A stretch of 64,000 nt of DNA from CAVQBJ01 sp963710725 (GTDB taxonomy: Bacteria > Actinomycetota > Thermoleophilia > Solirubrobacterales > Solirubrobacteraceae). The position numbers and the translations under genes are program-made. The notes under the pieces were generated by a model. That model saw nothing but the letters and a program-made list of their open reading frames with translations, was not told the origin of the DNA and searched no databases. The stretch covers positions 1-64,000 of the forward strand of contig CAVQBJ010000006.1 in NCBI GenBank assembly GCA_963710725.1, read 5' to 3'. Below, piece by piece: positions 1 to 7,736 of this stretch. How positions within the stretch are numbered: position 1 is the first letter of the stretch; each line of letters begins with the position of its first letter.

Positions 1-17
1 GTTGATGGGCATGCGGA
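1..17 (+). repeat. Left terminal inverted repeat of the IS
   Basis: GTTGATGGGCATGCGGA matches the reverse complement of 1946-1962 exactly (17/17). It begins on the first base of the window. Confidence 0.9.
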
Positions 18-119
18 TGGGCGTTGAGGGGTCGTAAGCCGGCGTCAGCACTGGGTTTTCGGGGTTTGTGCGGTTTCGCACGCGTGTGTCCACGCGGGCG
101 AGGCCCCGGGGAGGCGTAT

Positions 120-1819
120 TCAGGCGGGCGTCAGCGCGGTGACGCGCGGCGGAGCTTCGATGCTCAGCGCGGTGAGGATCTGGTGGTGGGCGTCGGTGAG
201 CGTGGTGGTGTGTGCGACGCTGCCGGCGGGGCCGGTGAGCGTGACGAGTTGAAGGCGTTTTAGGTCGAGCGCGATGCGTCGCCAGGTCTGGCCGGTGGGG
301 CGTTCGGCGAGGCGGATGATCAGGAGCGCGAGCCAGCAGAGGAGGATGTGGGCGCGGATGCGCGTTCCAGGCGGTGGAAGACGGGGCGGAGCTCGAGGGT
401 GCCCTTGAGGTCGCGGAAGCCGCGTTCGGCTTCGAGCAGGTTCTTGTAGCCGAGCGCGACGTCTTCGGCGGAGATGTCGGGGTCGCTGGTCGAGATCAGG
501 AACTTGCCGTCGAGGCGCTCCTCGGCGTCGATCTTGGCGCGGTCGATCGGGAGCCGGCCGGTCTGGGTGTGGCGCAGGTAGCGCCCCAGGGTCGGGTGGG
601 CGCGCAGCGCGCACTCGGCCTTTGATGCACGCCGGCGGCCTTGGGGCTTGGCCTTCTGCCGCGCGGTCTCGATCCGCGCGAGCTCGGTCTGTGAGTCGGG
701 CGATCGTCTGCTCGCGCTGGGCCTGGTCGCGCTTGGCTTCGGCCGGGTTGTGGCAGACGATGAACCGCTTGGCGCTGTCGCCGTCGCCGACGAGTGACCT
801 CCTTGACGCGCAGGTTGTCGCGCACGGTGTGGTAGCGGCCCGGGCGGGCGAGCGCTGCCTGTGGCGTCGCTGGTGCCGTCGCGCATCTTCCCCGGCGATC
901 CAGTGGCCGCCGCCGCGCGTCAGGTAGCGGAGGTTCTCGTCCGAGCTGAAGCCGCGGTCGACGACCCAGATCAGCGCGGCCCAGCCGCCAGCCGCGAGGT
1001 CGTTCTTGACCTTGCTCGATCACGCGTCATGGTCGTTGGTGTTCCCCGGCCACACCCACACCCGTACCGGGATCCCCTCGCGGGTGACCGCGAGGCCGAT
1101 CACGACCTGGGGCAGGTCGGGGCGGTGGTCCTTGCAGTGGCCGAGCACCCGGAAGCGGCGCCGTCTTCACCTTGCTCGGGCTCGTCGCGCTCGAAGTAGG
1201 TCGACGGTCGTGTCGAAGAACAACAGGTCAACCTCGAGGTTCAACAGGTCGGCGCAGGCGAAGAACACCGCCTCCTGCACCTCCGCCTCCGTGTCGGCCT
1301 CGGCCAGCAGGTCCATCGCCCGGTAGGCACTGGTCCTCATCCATCGCGCCGAAGCCCCGGGATGACGACGTCCTGCTGAGGCCCACTCGGCCGCCGCCAG
1401 CTTCGAGCACGGCTCCAACGCCCGGTTGGCGACCAGCGCGAACAGCACCCGCTCGACATCCGTGCCGAAGCGACGCGCGCCGAGCACCCGGCCGAGGCCT
1501 CGCGCGACCCCCGAGCCGCCGCCACAACGCGTCCAACAGCCACACGCCGCCCAACGCGCGCGAGCTGTCCACGACGAGCCCCTCGTCGGCCCGCCGGCAT
1601 CAGCTCGTCGCCCAGCGCCGCCAGCGCGCCCTCCCCGTCGGTGTAGCGCGTGATCGACCGGCCAGCGCCGCAGCCCATCGAGGTCGAGCTCGTCCTCGCG
1701 ACCCAGATTCAGCAGCACCTCGGCCCGCGTCGACACCGTCGACACGACGGTTGTGCGCCAGCTGCACGTAGCCAACGACGACCCGTCCTTCGCCGCCGCT
1801 GCGTCCGCCGCAGATACAT
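120..1819 (-). pseudogene. Frameshifted IS1634-family transposase
   Basis: A DDE transposase (IS4 superfamily) can be pieced together across all three minus frames. The N-terminus begins MYLRRTQRR at 1819, as usual in IS1634 proteins. It is followed by YVQLAHN, LLNLGREDELDLDGLRR, GGVWLLDALWRR, RRFGTDVERVLFALVANRAL and NLEVDLLFFDTT. Then come the catalytic-core region with VVDRGFSSDENLRYL, and a C-terminus around GYKNLLEAERGFRDLKGTLELRPVFH. At least six frame changes separate these pieces, so no functional transposase is made as read. Wording is well conserved between breaks, so recent single-base indels or local consensus errors at a contig edge are both possible. Confidence 0.85.
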
Positions 1820-1945
1820 GCCCACACATCTACCACATCAAGCAGACCCCGCATAACTCTAAACACCCGATCGTGTGCCCACGATTTTCGCGCCGCGCGA
1901 GACACGCCTCGGCTCTACAGAGCCAAATCCCACCCCGAAATCATG

Positions 1946-1962
1946 TCCGCATGCCCATCAAC
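1946..1962 (-). repeat. Right terminal inverted repeat of the IS
   Basis: TCCGCATGCCCATCAAC is the exact reverse complement of bases 1-17 and marks the right end of the insertion sequence. Beyond these 17 bp the two ends diverge. Confidence 0.9.
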
Positions 1963-1989
1963 TGCGGAACTCGGGGGATTCACACGCGC

Positions 1990-2029
<40 letters not shown>

Positions 2030-2289
2030 TTCGTTCGGAAGGCCCGCAAATGAGCGGGTTATCGGGGGTCTCGCACTTTGGCGTCGACGGCCTTGGGTTT
2101 TCGAAGCCCAGCGTTCGAGCTGGCCGGCAGCGACCCGAACCTGCTGCTAACTGGCTCTTTCCGCTCGGGAGCGCTCGAGCGTTGGGTTTCTGGAGCTGCT
2201 CGGGACACGGTCTGTGCTGTACGCGTCCGTGTCGTCCCGCGGACGTCCCACTCGCTTCACGCGGCGGGTGCGCATGGTAGGTCTCGGAC

Positions 2290-2424
2290 GGGCGCCATCG
2301 CGCCCTCATCACCGCCGGCACTGAGGATGGGAAGCGTACGGCTGCTCGAGGGTCGTGGTCGCGCGCGGACACGTTGGCACTGCCTGGCGTCCGTGCTCGG
2401 GAACAGTTCCGCGCGCGGCGAAGG
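2290..2424. repeat. Inter-cassette repeat, copy A
   Basis: It aligns with 3796-3931 with few gaps. Shared blocks include GGTCGCGCGCGGACACG, TCCGTGCTCGG and ACAGTTCCGCGCGCG. Both copies lie 110-260 bp after a tRNA-Lys fragment. It reads as non-coding on both strands as far as can be judged. Confidence 0.75.
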
Positions 2425-2728
2425 AGTGCCGGAGCGGGACGACTCGCTTTGCGGCGCTGCCGCATGTTTCTGCAGGCGGCTTGAGCATTTGGTAGAAGTC
2501 GTTGCACTGGGGCTGTGCCCGGCCGGGCCTGCGGTGCAGTCAGGGATGACGAGCGGAGGAGGGCCGGCGTGAGTGCGTGGCACGGCTGGGTGCAGGTGGG
2601 GGCGACCGACGTGAAAGTTCGCCGCGGCGGGTCTAGCGTCTCTCGCGGGAGCGCCTAAGCATGGATTTGCCAGATGCCGCTCCCACGAAGCGAGGGTTGA
2701 TCCATCGGCCCTTGGGGTGTGGCCGGCC

Positions 2729-2785
2729 GACCGCGGCCTCGGCGAGTACACCGAGGAACTGATGCGCCGTGTGGAGCAGCCGTGA
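2729..2785 (+). pseudogene. Remnant of a DUF1963-family gene
   Basis: Read in frame, the bases encode DRGLGEYTEELMRRVEQP followed by a stop. This nearly matches GLGDYTEELMRRVEP in the intact DUF1963 protein of cassette C (7737-9380). No further homology is visible on either side, so this is a short relic of a paralogue left inside cassette A. Confidence 0.65.
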
Positions 2786-2811
2786 GCGCGTGCACATCGC
2801 AGACGGGCTGA

Positions 2812-3573
2812 GTGACGGGCATGGCGAGGTCAGGGGTGAGCGTAGGGGGCGTGGGGCGTGTCGCCGGCGGTGCGATTGGAGGGAGCGTGCTGCTCGGCGC
2901 CGTCCTCCTCTTCGCGCCGCAATGGGTATGGCTGATTGTGACGGTAGTCGGGACCCTCGGGTGCCTGGCCGCAGTAGTGGTTGTGTGGGGGGGAGGTGCG
3001 CCGCACGCGGCGAGGCTCGGAGCGGCGGTCGCGTTCGTCGTTGTTGCGTGCTGCGGCGTACAGCCGATCGCAAGCGTTCGCGGCGTCCCGGTGCAGGTCG
3101 CATCGGTGCGGGGTCGACAGGTCGATGCTGGGGGTCTGCACGTGATGTGGCTGGGCGGCGTCGTCCCGGTTGTGTTCCGACTCAACGTTTGGGGCGGCTA
3201 CCGCTTTCTCGCTCAGGACGCGAGTCCGAGCAACGTCCTGTCGGTACCCTCGATTACCGGAGCGGTGCTCTTTAGCCCTGGTGGGACGGTTGACTCCTCG
3301 TGCGGACCGTGCGGACTGGCGACGGCAGGCAGCCATGAGCCCGGGAATTACGCGCTCTTCTCGGGGCGAGACGGCTACTTCGTGAGGGACATGGGGGGCG
3401 GGGACGCGTGGCATCTGCAAGCCGCCTCGGGATTTGCCGTCGGGTGGGTCTTCTGGGGCCTCGGTGGGTTTCTATTGGTCTGTCTCGCGGTTCGCATGCG
3501 ACGCGGTCAACAGACCCGAGACGCGCGGGCCTCAACGGTGTCCCGAAGCATGTCCCGAATTGCGCAATTCTGA
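2812..3573 (+). CDS. Membrane-anchored hypothetical protein (cassette A cargo)
   Basis: This is a 253-residue protein I do not recognise. Hydrophobic stretches at about residues 20-38, 39-60, 68-88 and 208-229 suggest four membrane segments. The ~120-residue loop between the last two carries a CGPC motif (in SCGPCGL) and is probably extracytoplasmic. Translation starts at GTG 2812 or ATG 2821. The last ~14 codons (STVSRSMSRIAQF) are supplied by the arm of the downstream attachment-site repeat, starting at TGTCCCGA (3539). The natural C-terminus was therefore probably replaced when the block joined the repeat. It is the only intact gene of cassette A. Confidence 0.6.
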   Translation: MTGMARSGVSVGGVGRVAGGAIGGSVLLGAVLLFAPQWVWLIVTVVGTLGCLAAVVVVWGGGAPHAARLGAAVAFVVVACCGVQPIASVRGVPVQVASVRGRQVDAGGLHVMWLGGVVPVVFRLNVWGGYRFLAQDASPSNVLSVPSITGAVLFSPGGTVDSSCGPCGLATAGSHEPGNYALFSGRDGYFVRDMGGGDAWHLQAASGFAVGWVFWGLGGFLLVCLAVRMRRGQQTRDARASTVSRSMSRIAQF

Positions 3574-3720
3574 GACCATCTGAGCGCGTGTCAGGTGCGC
3601 AAGATCCGCTCAGCAGAGCCAATAACACCCGTTTCGGCAGGCCTCTTAAGCCCAAGGTTGTAGGTTCGATTCCTACACGGCCCATCGTCCGGAAGACCCT
3701 GCAAATGGGCTGGTTCCGGG
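3539..3720 (+). repeat. Attachment-site repeat copy 2 (arm plus tRNA-Lys 3' end)
   Basis: The ~105-bp arm (3539-3644) carries two direct TGTCCCGA motifs 12 bp apart. It also has the perfect 14-bp palindrome GAATTGCGCAATTC (3557-3570), then AGACCATCTGAGCGC and AACACCCGTTTCGGCA. The tRNA-Lys(CTT) 3' half follows at 3645-3684, with T stem GTAGG/CCTAC. About 35 bp beyond it still resemble copy 1. The arm is shared with copies 3 and 4. Confidence 0.85.
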
Positions 3721-3754
3721 TGGCCACATCACGCGCCAGCTGACGCGCCCAGTC

Positions 3755-3781
3755 GGGGCGCCCGTTGAGCACGGGCGCCCC
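3755..3781. other. Perfect 11-bp inverted repeat
   Basis: GGGGCGCCCGT and ACGGGCGCCCC flank the 5-nt loop TGAGC. It lies 70 bp after attachment-site copy 2. There is no T-run, so it could be a terminator for cassette A or a structured recombination or RNA element. Confidence 0.6.
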
Positions 3782-3795
3782 GGGGCCGGCCTGCC

Positions 3796-3931
3796 GGGCG
3801 CCTGCGCGCCCTTATTGACACTGGCACTGAGGGTGGGGAGGCTACCGGCGAACGAACGCGTCTGGTCGCGCGCGGACACGAAGGCATTGCCTCGCCTCCG
3901 TGCTCGGAAACAGTTCCGCGCGCGCGAAGGG
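3796..3931. repeat. Inter-cassette repeat, copy B
   Basis: It pairs with 2290-2424. The same order of blocks is kept (GGGCGCC, GGCACTGAGG, GGTCGCGCGCGGACACG, ACAGTTCCGCGCGCG). Confidence 0.75.
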
Positions 3932-4285
3932 GCGCAGCGGCGACGCGACCGTGGACGGCCCGCGAGGCGTCGTCGCCCCGGCTGCTCGTTGGCGCGGGAT
4001 TGCCGTGTCAGCCGCGGACTGTCGTGATCTCGGGTTTGGGGTCGATCCCGTCGCGGCGCACGCGGTCAGAGTGCGCCGCCGGGCACTGCTGCTCAAGGTG
4101 CGCGGCGGCGCGCCGAGCACACGTGCAGCGATATTGGGCAGCTTGTGGTCTCGATTCGAACTCTCGCGGAGGACGGTCCGCAGGCGCGCCGAACACCCGT
4201 CCATGGCGTCGACTGGGCAGGCACGCTTGAGCGAAGCGCGGCGCGGCAGACGGGGGACGGGCGTGTGGCTATGACAGGTGGAGAC

Positions 4286-4897
4286 ATGCGGAGGGCTGGG
4301 GTGCTCGGGGTGGCGAGCCTGCTGTCGGCCGCGCTGTTTCTCGTCCCGCCCGCGTTGGCGCGGAGTCGCAGCAATGGTGCCCCGGGACCGGTGTGTCCGC
4401 GCGTTGGCAGTCTCACCGTGGCGGCCGATCAGTCCGGGCAGCTCTACTCAGACACCGTGCCGGGTGGCAACGTGTGGGGCTGCTTGTACGGTCATCGGGC
4501 GTTTGACTTCTTCCGATTTGGAAGCGAGACGCCCGGTGTCGGGATGGTGGCGATGGTCGGTCCGATCGTAGCGTTTGAGGTGAACGGCGAGCAGACCGGC
4601 TACAGCTACGACACGATCATCGTGGCGAGCCTCGCGGCCGGCCGCAAGCTCAAGAAAGTCCCCGATGAACCCGGCATCCCGATCGGGGATGTGCCCGCAT
4701 ACGCGACCGGTCTTGTGCTCAAGGCGGATGGCGCGGTCGCCTGGGTGCTGAGCGACCACGAGATCTACGCCGATGACGCCAATGGCTATCGATTATTGGC
4801 CTCGAACCCCGCGATAGCAACTGGGTCGCTTGCTCTGGCTGGCAGCACGCTGTATTGGCTGCAGGACGGAACCCCGCAAACGGCCACGCTGCACTGA
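4286..4897 (+). CDS. Secreted hypothetical protein (cassette B cargo)
   Basis: This protein of about 203 residues starts with a clear export signal: MRRAG, a hydrophobic core (VLGVASLLSAALFLVPPA) and an ALA-R cleavage region near residue 25. ATG 4286 was chosen because AGGTGGA lies just upstream and the signal begins there; upstream ATGs in frame lack such a site. The mature part is rich in beta-type segments such as GLVLKADGAVAWVL and GSLALAGSTLYWL. These resemble blades of the small propeller-like secreted proteins common in Solirubrobacterales, but no named domain is certain. No membrane anchor is visible. Confidence 0.7.
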   Translation: MRRAGVLGVASLLSAALFLVPPALARSRSNGAPGPVCPRVGSLTVAADQSGQLYSDTVPGGNVWGCLYGHRAFDFFRFGSETPGVGMVAMVGPIVAFEVNGEQTGYSYDTIIVASLAAGRKLKKVPDEPGIPIGDVPAYATGLVLKADGAVAWVLSDHEIYADDANGYRLLASNPAIATGSLALAGSTLYWLQDGTPQTATLH

Positions 4898-5088
4898 CGC
4901 CGTCGCGTGCGGCGCTCCAGCCGCGACCGGGGAAAGCGGTACAGCTGCAACCAAAGCGCGCGGCGACGATCAATGCCCGCTCGCGGCTTGGAGAGCGCGA
5001 TGATCGCGCGCGTCGGCCACGTCCGTGCGACGATGCGCGCCCCGGGGCAGGATTCCTGCGGACGCGACGAGGCGAGAAGCGCGGCTGC

Positions 5089-5118
5089 TTGATGGCCCGG
5101 CGTTGTGTCTGACATAAT
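5089..5118 (+). promoter_or_regulatory. Promoter of the toxin-antitoxin operon, probably leaderless
   Basis: TTGATG (5089-5094) and CATAAT (5113-5118) match sigma-70-type -35 and -10 boxes with an 18-bp spacer. The GTG start of the toxin is only 6 nt after the -10 box. Transcription would therefore start at or beside the start codon and give a leaderless mRNA. This is inferred from spacing alone. Confidence 0.6.
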
Positions 5119-5124
5119 GGCGCG

Positions 5125-5397
5125 GTGGAGATCCGGCATTCCCGGTCGGCGACCAAGCACCGTGTCAGCCGGGAGCGAAGTCGCCACGTCGTTCTGACCG
5201 CCGAGACCATCATCGCCGAGTCGGCTCCGGAAGACAGCCCCGTGCCTGATCGACGACTTGTGTTCCTTGGCGATGACCAGAATGGCGTGACGCTGGAGGT
5301 CGTCGCGATCGAGACCGACGATGGGGTGCTCGTCATCCACGCGATGAAGATCCGCGCCAAGTACCGGCCCTACTTCAAAGGACATCGATATGACTAG
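5125..5397 (+). CDS. Putative type II toxin (RelE/BrnT-like size)
   Basis: A 90-residue protein begins MEIRHSRSATKHRVSRERSRHVV and continues with LVFLGDDQNGVTLEVVAIETDDG and LVIHAMKIRAKYRPYF. This arrangement is typical of a family of small actinobacterial toxins that sit next to ribbon-helix-helix antitoxins. The ending overlaps the antitoxin start by 8 bp (toxin stop TAG at 5395-5397, antitoxin ATG at 5390), implying one operon and translational coupling. Toxin first, antitoxin second is the reverse of the commonest order but usual for this kind. The target is unknown; an RNase is only a guess from size. The GTG start lies close behind a strong promoter. Confidence 0.7.
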   Translation: MEIRHSRSATKHRVSRERSRHVVLTAETIIAESAPEDSPVPDRRLVFLGDDQNGVTLEVVAIETDDGVLVIHAMKIRAKYRPYFKGHRYD

Positions 5398-5662
5398 CCG
5401 AACTGCCGCCGTCTCCAAGAAGGGCACCCCGATCACCGAGGAGCTTGCCGAGGAGCTTGCGCGGGAGGCCGAGCAGGGCTACGACCTCAAGCAAGGGCGC
5501 CGCGTAGGCCGCCGCTCCCTGGCTGGTGGCCCTGGAAAGTCGCCGCGCCTGAACATTCGAACCACGCCGGCGCTGTACGAGCAAGCGCGGCGACGCGCCG
5601 AGCGTGACGGCAAGACGGTCAGCGAGATCGCACGCGAAGCGCTCGAGCGGTACGTGAGCTGA
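5390..5662 (+). CDS. Ribbon-helix-helix (CopG-like) antitoxin
   Basis: This 90-residue protein has a flexible, charged N-terminal half (ITEELAEELAREAEQGYDLKQGRR). Its C-terminal ribbon-helix-helix unit is LNIRTTPALYEQARRRAERDGKTVSEIAREALERYV. The short strand LNIRTT would contact DNA, followed by two helices. Such proteins neutralise the partner toxin through the free region and repress their own operon. Here the DNA-binding part is C-terminal and the neutralising part would be N-terminal. It overlaps the toxin gene by 8 bp and is the last gene before attachment-site copy 3. Confidence 0.75.
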   Translation: MTSRTAAVSKKGTPITEELAEELAREAEQGYDLKQGRRVGRRSLAGGPGKSPRLNIRTTPALYEQARRRAERDGKTVSEIAREALERYVS

Positions 5663-5700
5663 AGCCGACGAGCCGCGGGCTCAACGCGTCTACGCAATCG

Positions 5701-5845
5701 TGTCCCGAAACATGTCCCGAGCTGCGCAACTCCGAGACCATCTGAGCGCATGTTAGGTGCCCAAGATCGGCTTGCCGAAGCCAAGAACACCCGTTTCGGC
5801 GCGACTCTTAAGCCCAAGGTTGTAGGTTCGATTCCTACGCGGCCA
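5701..5845 (+). repeat. Attachment-site repeat copy 3 (arm plus tRNA-Lys 3' end)
   Basis: The arm starts with TGTCCCGAAACATGTCCCGA, a direct repeat. It has an imperfect form of the palindrome (GAGCTGCGCAACTC), then AGACCATCTGAGCGCATG and AACACCCGTTTCGGC. The tRNA-Lys 3' half is at 5807-5845, ending CGCGGCCA instead of CACGGCCCA. Downstream sequence differs from copies 1 and 2. Confidence 0.85.
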
Positions 5846-5999
5846 GCTCCTCGGGCTTGCGGCGACCCCAGCGAGACGCGGTCGTCGTTGGTCCGGCGAC
5901 ACACTCGTCTTCCGGTCGGTGATACGTTTGCGCAGCTGTGTGCGATTGCGCCGTCGTTGGGGGACCGCGATTGGCGGTGCCTTCGACGGCAATCATCCT

Positions 6000-7172
6000 G
6001 TGCGTCAACTTCTGCGATCGGCGATCCGCTCCGCGTTCCGCGCGGCGCCGCTGACGTTGGTGTTCATGGCGATCGCCGTGGCCGGCCATGCCCAGGCCGC
6101 GTCGCGGATCCCACCGCTGGTGCCCCCGACGACCACCATCGCGCCTGATGTCGTCACACCGCTTGCGCCGATCACGTACCACCAGTTCGCCGGCGACTGC
6201 TCGGTGGCGATCACGATGAGCGGCTGTAGCGCACCGTGCAGCGCCACCAGCTGTCAGGAGACCCTGATTCCGTGGCAGGGCGCGCACGTGACCGTGCTGG
6301 TCGATCCGACGCGTGTTCGCAGTCCTGCCGTGATGACCGAGCTGGTCAGCGCTCTGGATCGGGCCTGGAGCTACTACGCCGAGATCACCGGGAGGGTGCC
6401 GGCCCCGACGTACTCGCTCAACGGTCGCGACGAGATCCCCGAGGTCCCGGATGACACGACCTGCGGCGCCGGCTGCACGCACCTCGGCGAGACCGGCACC
6501 GAGATCGCCGCGTCCTACTTCGAATCGATGTACAGCGAGCTGGCCCAGAGCGACGTCTACGATCAGATCCCGTTCTACGAGCTCGGCCGCAGCTTCTGGT
6601 TCTGGACTCGCCAGCTCGCGCCTCCCGAAGCCAACGGGAACGCGACTAAGTATGACGACGCGGTCATCACCGGATTTGCGGTGTGGATGCGCTTTCGATC
6701 GATGACCGCGGCCGGGGTCCAGGGTGCGCCTCTTGACATCACGAACGAGCCGTTCGCGACCCTCGTCTCTCAGTCGACGGCCCTGGCCGGCGAGTACGAG
6801 GAGGATCCATCGTGGACGTTCGCCAACACGCTCGCGGTGAACGCGTCGCCGGACCCCTCCACCGGCCTGGGGGGAACGGACTTCTGGGCGTCCCTGATGA
6901 CACAGCTGGCCTGGTGGCGCGAAGGCAACGGCTTCGTGGAGCAGTTCTGGCACGACGCGAGCCAACTCCCCTCGGCCGGTTCCACCGATGCCGCCGTGAC
7001 CAACTGGGTACGAGCCGCCAGCGAGGCCGCCTGCCAGAACCTCGATCTCTACTTCTACGACATTCTGAGCTTTCCGCGAGCGAATGGGAGCGTCATGAAA
7101 CGCTCGCGCTTCAGCCCGGTACTGCTGAAGCCGACAAACGCGTGCGTCACCGCCACGCATCGCCCCGGCTGA
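6000..7172 (+). CDS. Secreted hypothetical protein, peptidase-like fold possible (cassette C cargo)
   Basis: A 390-residue exported protein. From GTG 6000 the N-terminus is basic, followed by a hydrophobic stretch (APLTLVFMAIAVAG) and HAQAAS, a typical signal peptide. An earlier ATG at 5919 would bury this signal. The mature region has paired cysteines (GCSAPCSATSCQ, TTCGAGCTHLG). A segment around IPFYELGRSFWFW recalls the ELGH helix of M60/gluzincin metallopeptidases, but no HExxH motif is present, so activity is doubtful. It is followed by DDAVITGFAVWMRF and a Trp-rich C-terminal half. It is the first gene of the third cassette. No strong ribosome site is visible. Confidence 0.6.
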   Translation: MRQLLRSAIRSAFRAAPLTLVFMAIAVAGHAQAASRIPPLVPPTTTIAPDVVTPLAPITYHQFAGDCSVAITMSGCSAPCSATSCQETLIPWQGAHVTVLVDPTRVRSPAVMTELVSALDRAWSYYAEITGRVPAPTYSLNGRDEIPEVPDDTTCGAGCTHLGETGTEIAASYFESMYSELAQSDVYDQIPFYELGRSFWFWTRQLAPPEANGNATKYDDAVITGFAVWMRFRSMTAAGVQGAPLDITNEPFATLVSQSTALAGEYEEDPSWTFANTLAVNASPDPSTGLGGTDFWASLMTQLAWWREGNGFVEQFWHDASQLPSAGSTDAAVTNWVRAASEAACQNLDLYFYDILSFPRANGSVMKRSRFSPVLLKPTNACVTATHRPG

Positions 7173-7282
7173 CCGCTCGCCAGGGCTGCGCCTAGTCCTC
7201 ACCTCGAGCTGACCCGTGGATAGAGCTGCGCGGCCGCGACCGGAGTTGCGTCGTTAGGGCTCCGCACGTAGAGTCGCCGTCA

Positions 7283-7618
7283 ATGGCGCTCGGCAACAGG
7301 ACTGGCGAGGCGGGCCAGATCGAGATCTGGCGGGCTGAATTGACCGAAAGCGCTCCGCCCGCGATGACGGGCGCCGGCCCCAGCGCGATGACACCGGGTC
7401 GCCTGGAACGAGTGAAGGCATTCGAACGACGACGACCGGTGGCGGTTGGCGCCGCGCTCGGCGCGCTCGCGCCTCCCGTCGGCACCATGCTGGCCAACCT
7501 GAGGTTCGGCCACGGCGTTCCGCTGCTGCACGGGTACGACCTGATCGGGGCCGTCATAGGCGGCCTCTTCGGCGCCGCCGGTGGGGTGCGGCGGGCGAGA
7601 AAGCTGCGGTGCCAGTGA
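7283..7618 (+). CDS. Small hypothetical membrane protein (cassette C cargo)
   Basis: This is a 111-residue protein of unknown function. Residues ~1-50 are hydrophilic. Two hydrophobic, glycine-rich stretches follow, PVAVGAALGALAPPVGTML and YDLIGAVIGGLFGAAGGV, with a basic end (RRARKLRCQ). It may be an inner-membrane hairpin protein. It is separated by 110 bp from the gene before and after, so an operon is possible but not shown. Confidence 0.5.
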   Translation: MALGNRTGEAGQIEIWRAELTESAPPAMTGAGPSAMTPGRLERVKAFERRRPVAVGAALGALAPPVGTMLANLRFGHGVPLLHGYDLIGAVIGGLFGAAGGVRRARKLRCQ

Positions 7619-7736
7619 GCCTTCCGCCTGCTTCACAGGCGCGACGCGGCGTACTGCCTCTATCGCCGTCGTGAGAGCCCCAGCCCGGCGTACATCCTGC
7701 TGCTCAGCGGCTGACACTGGCTGATCGGCACGATGA

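Larger units (their letters stand above)
1..1962 (-). mobile_element. IS1634-family (IS4 superfamily) insertion sequence, decayed
   Basis: The element is bounded by 17-bp perfect inverted terminal repeats, GTTGATGGGCATGCGGA at 1-17 and its reverse complement at 1946-1962. It encloses a broken transposase on the minus strand. Its 1.96-kb length fits the IS1634 group. The right end lies 27 bp before a tRNA-Lys 3' fragment. The left flank, and so any target duplication, is outside the window. The family is assigned from transposase phrases conserved in IS1634 members. Confidence 0.85.
2030..2811. other. Gene-poor left part of cassette A
   Basis: No convincing intact gene is visible. The stretch holds a ~135-bp segment (2290-2424) that recurs in cassette B, and a short remnant of a DUF1963-type gene (2729-2785) just before the next gene. 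Confidence 0.6.
3685..4285. other. Gene-poor left part of cassette B
   Basis: No convincing gene is visible. The stretch contains a perfect 11-bp hairpin (3755-3781) and the cassette B copy of the inter-cassette repeat (3796-3931). The first gene of the block begins at 4286. Confidence 0.6.

Noticed and set aside
3640..3690. Minus-strand peptide GRVGIEPTTLGLR and its kin over each tRNA fragment
   Set aside because: This is the well-known spurious translation of the antisense strand of a tRNA 3' end; there is no gene.
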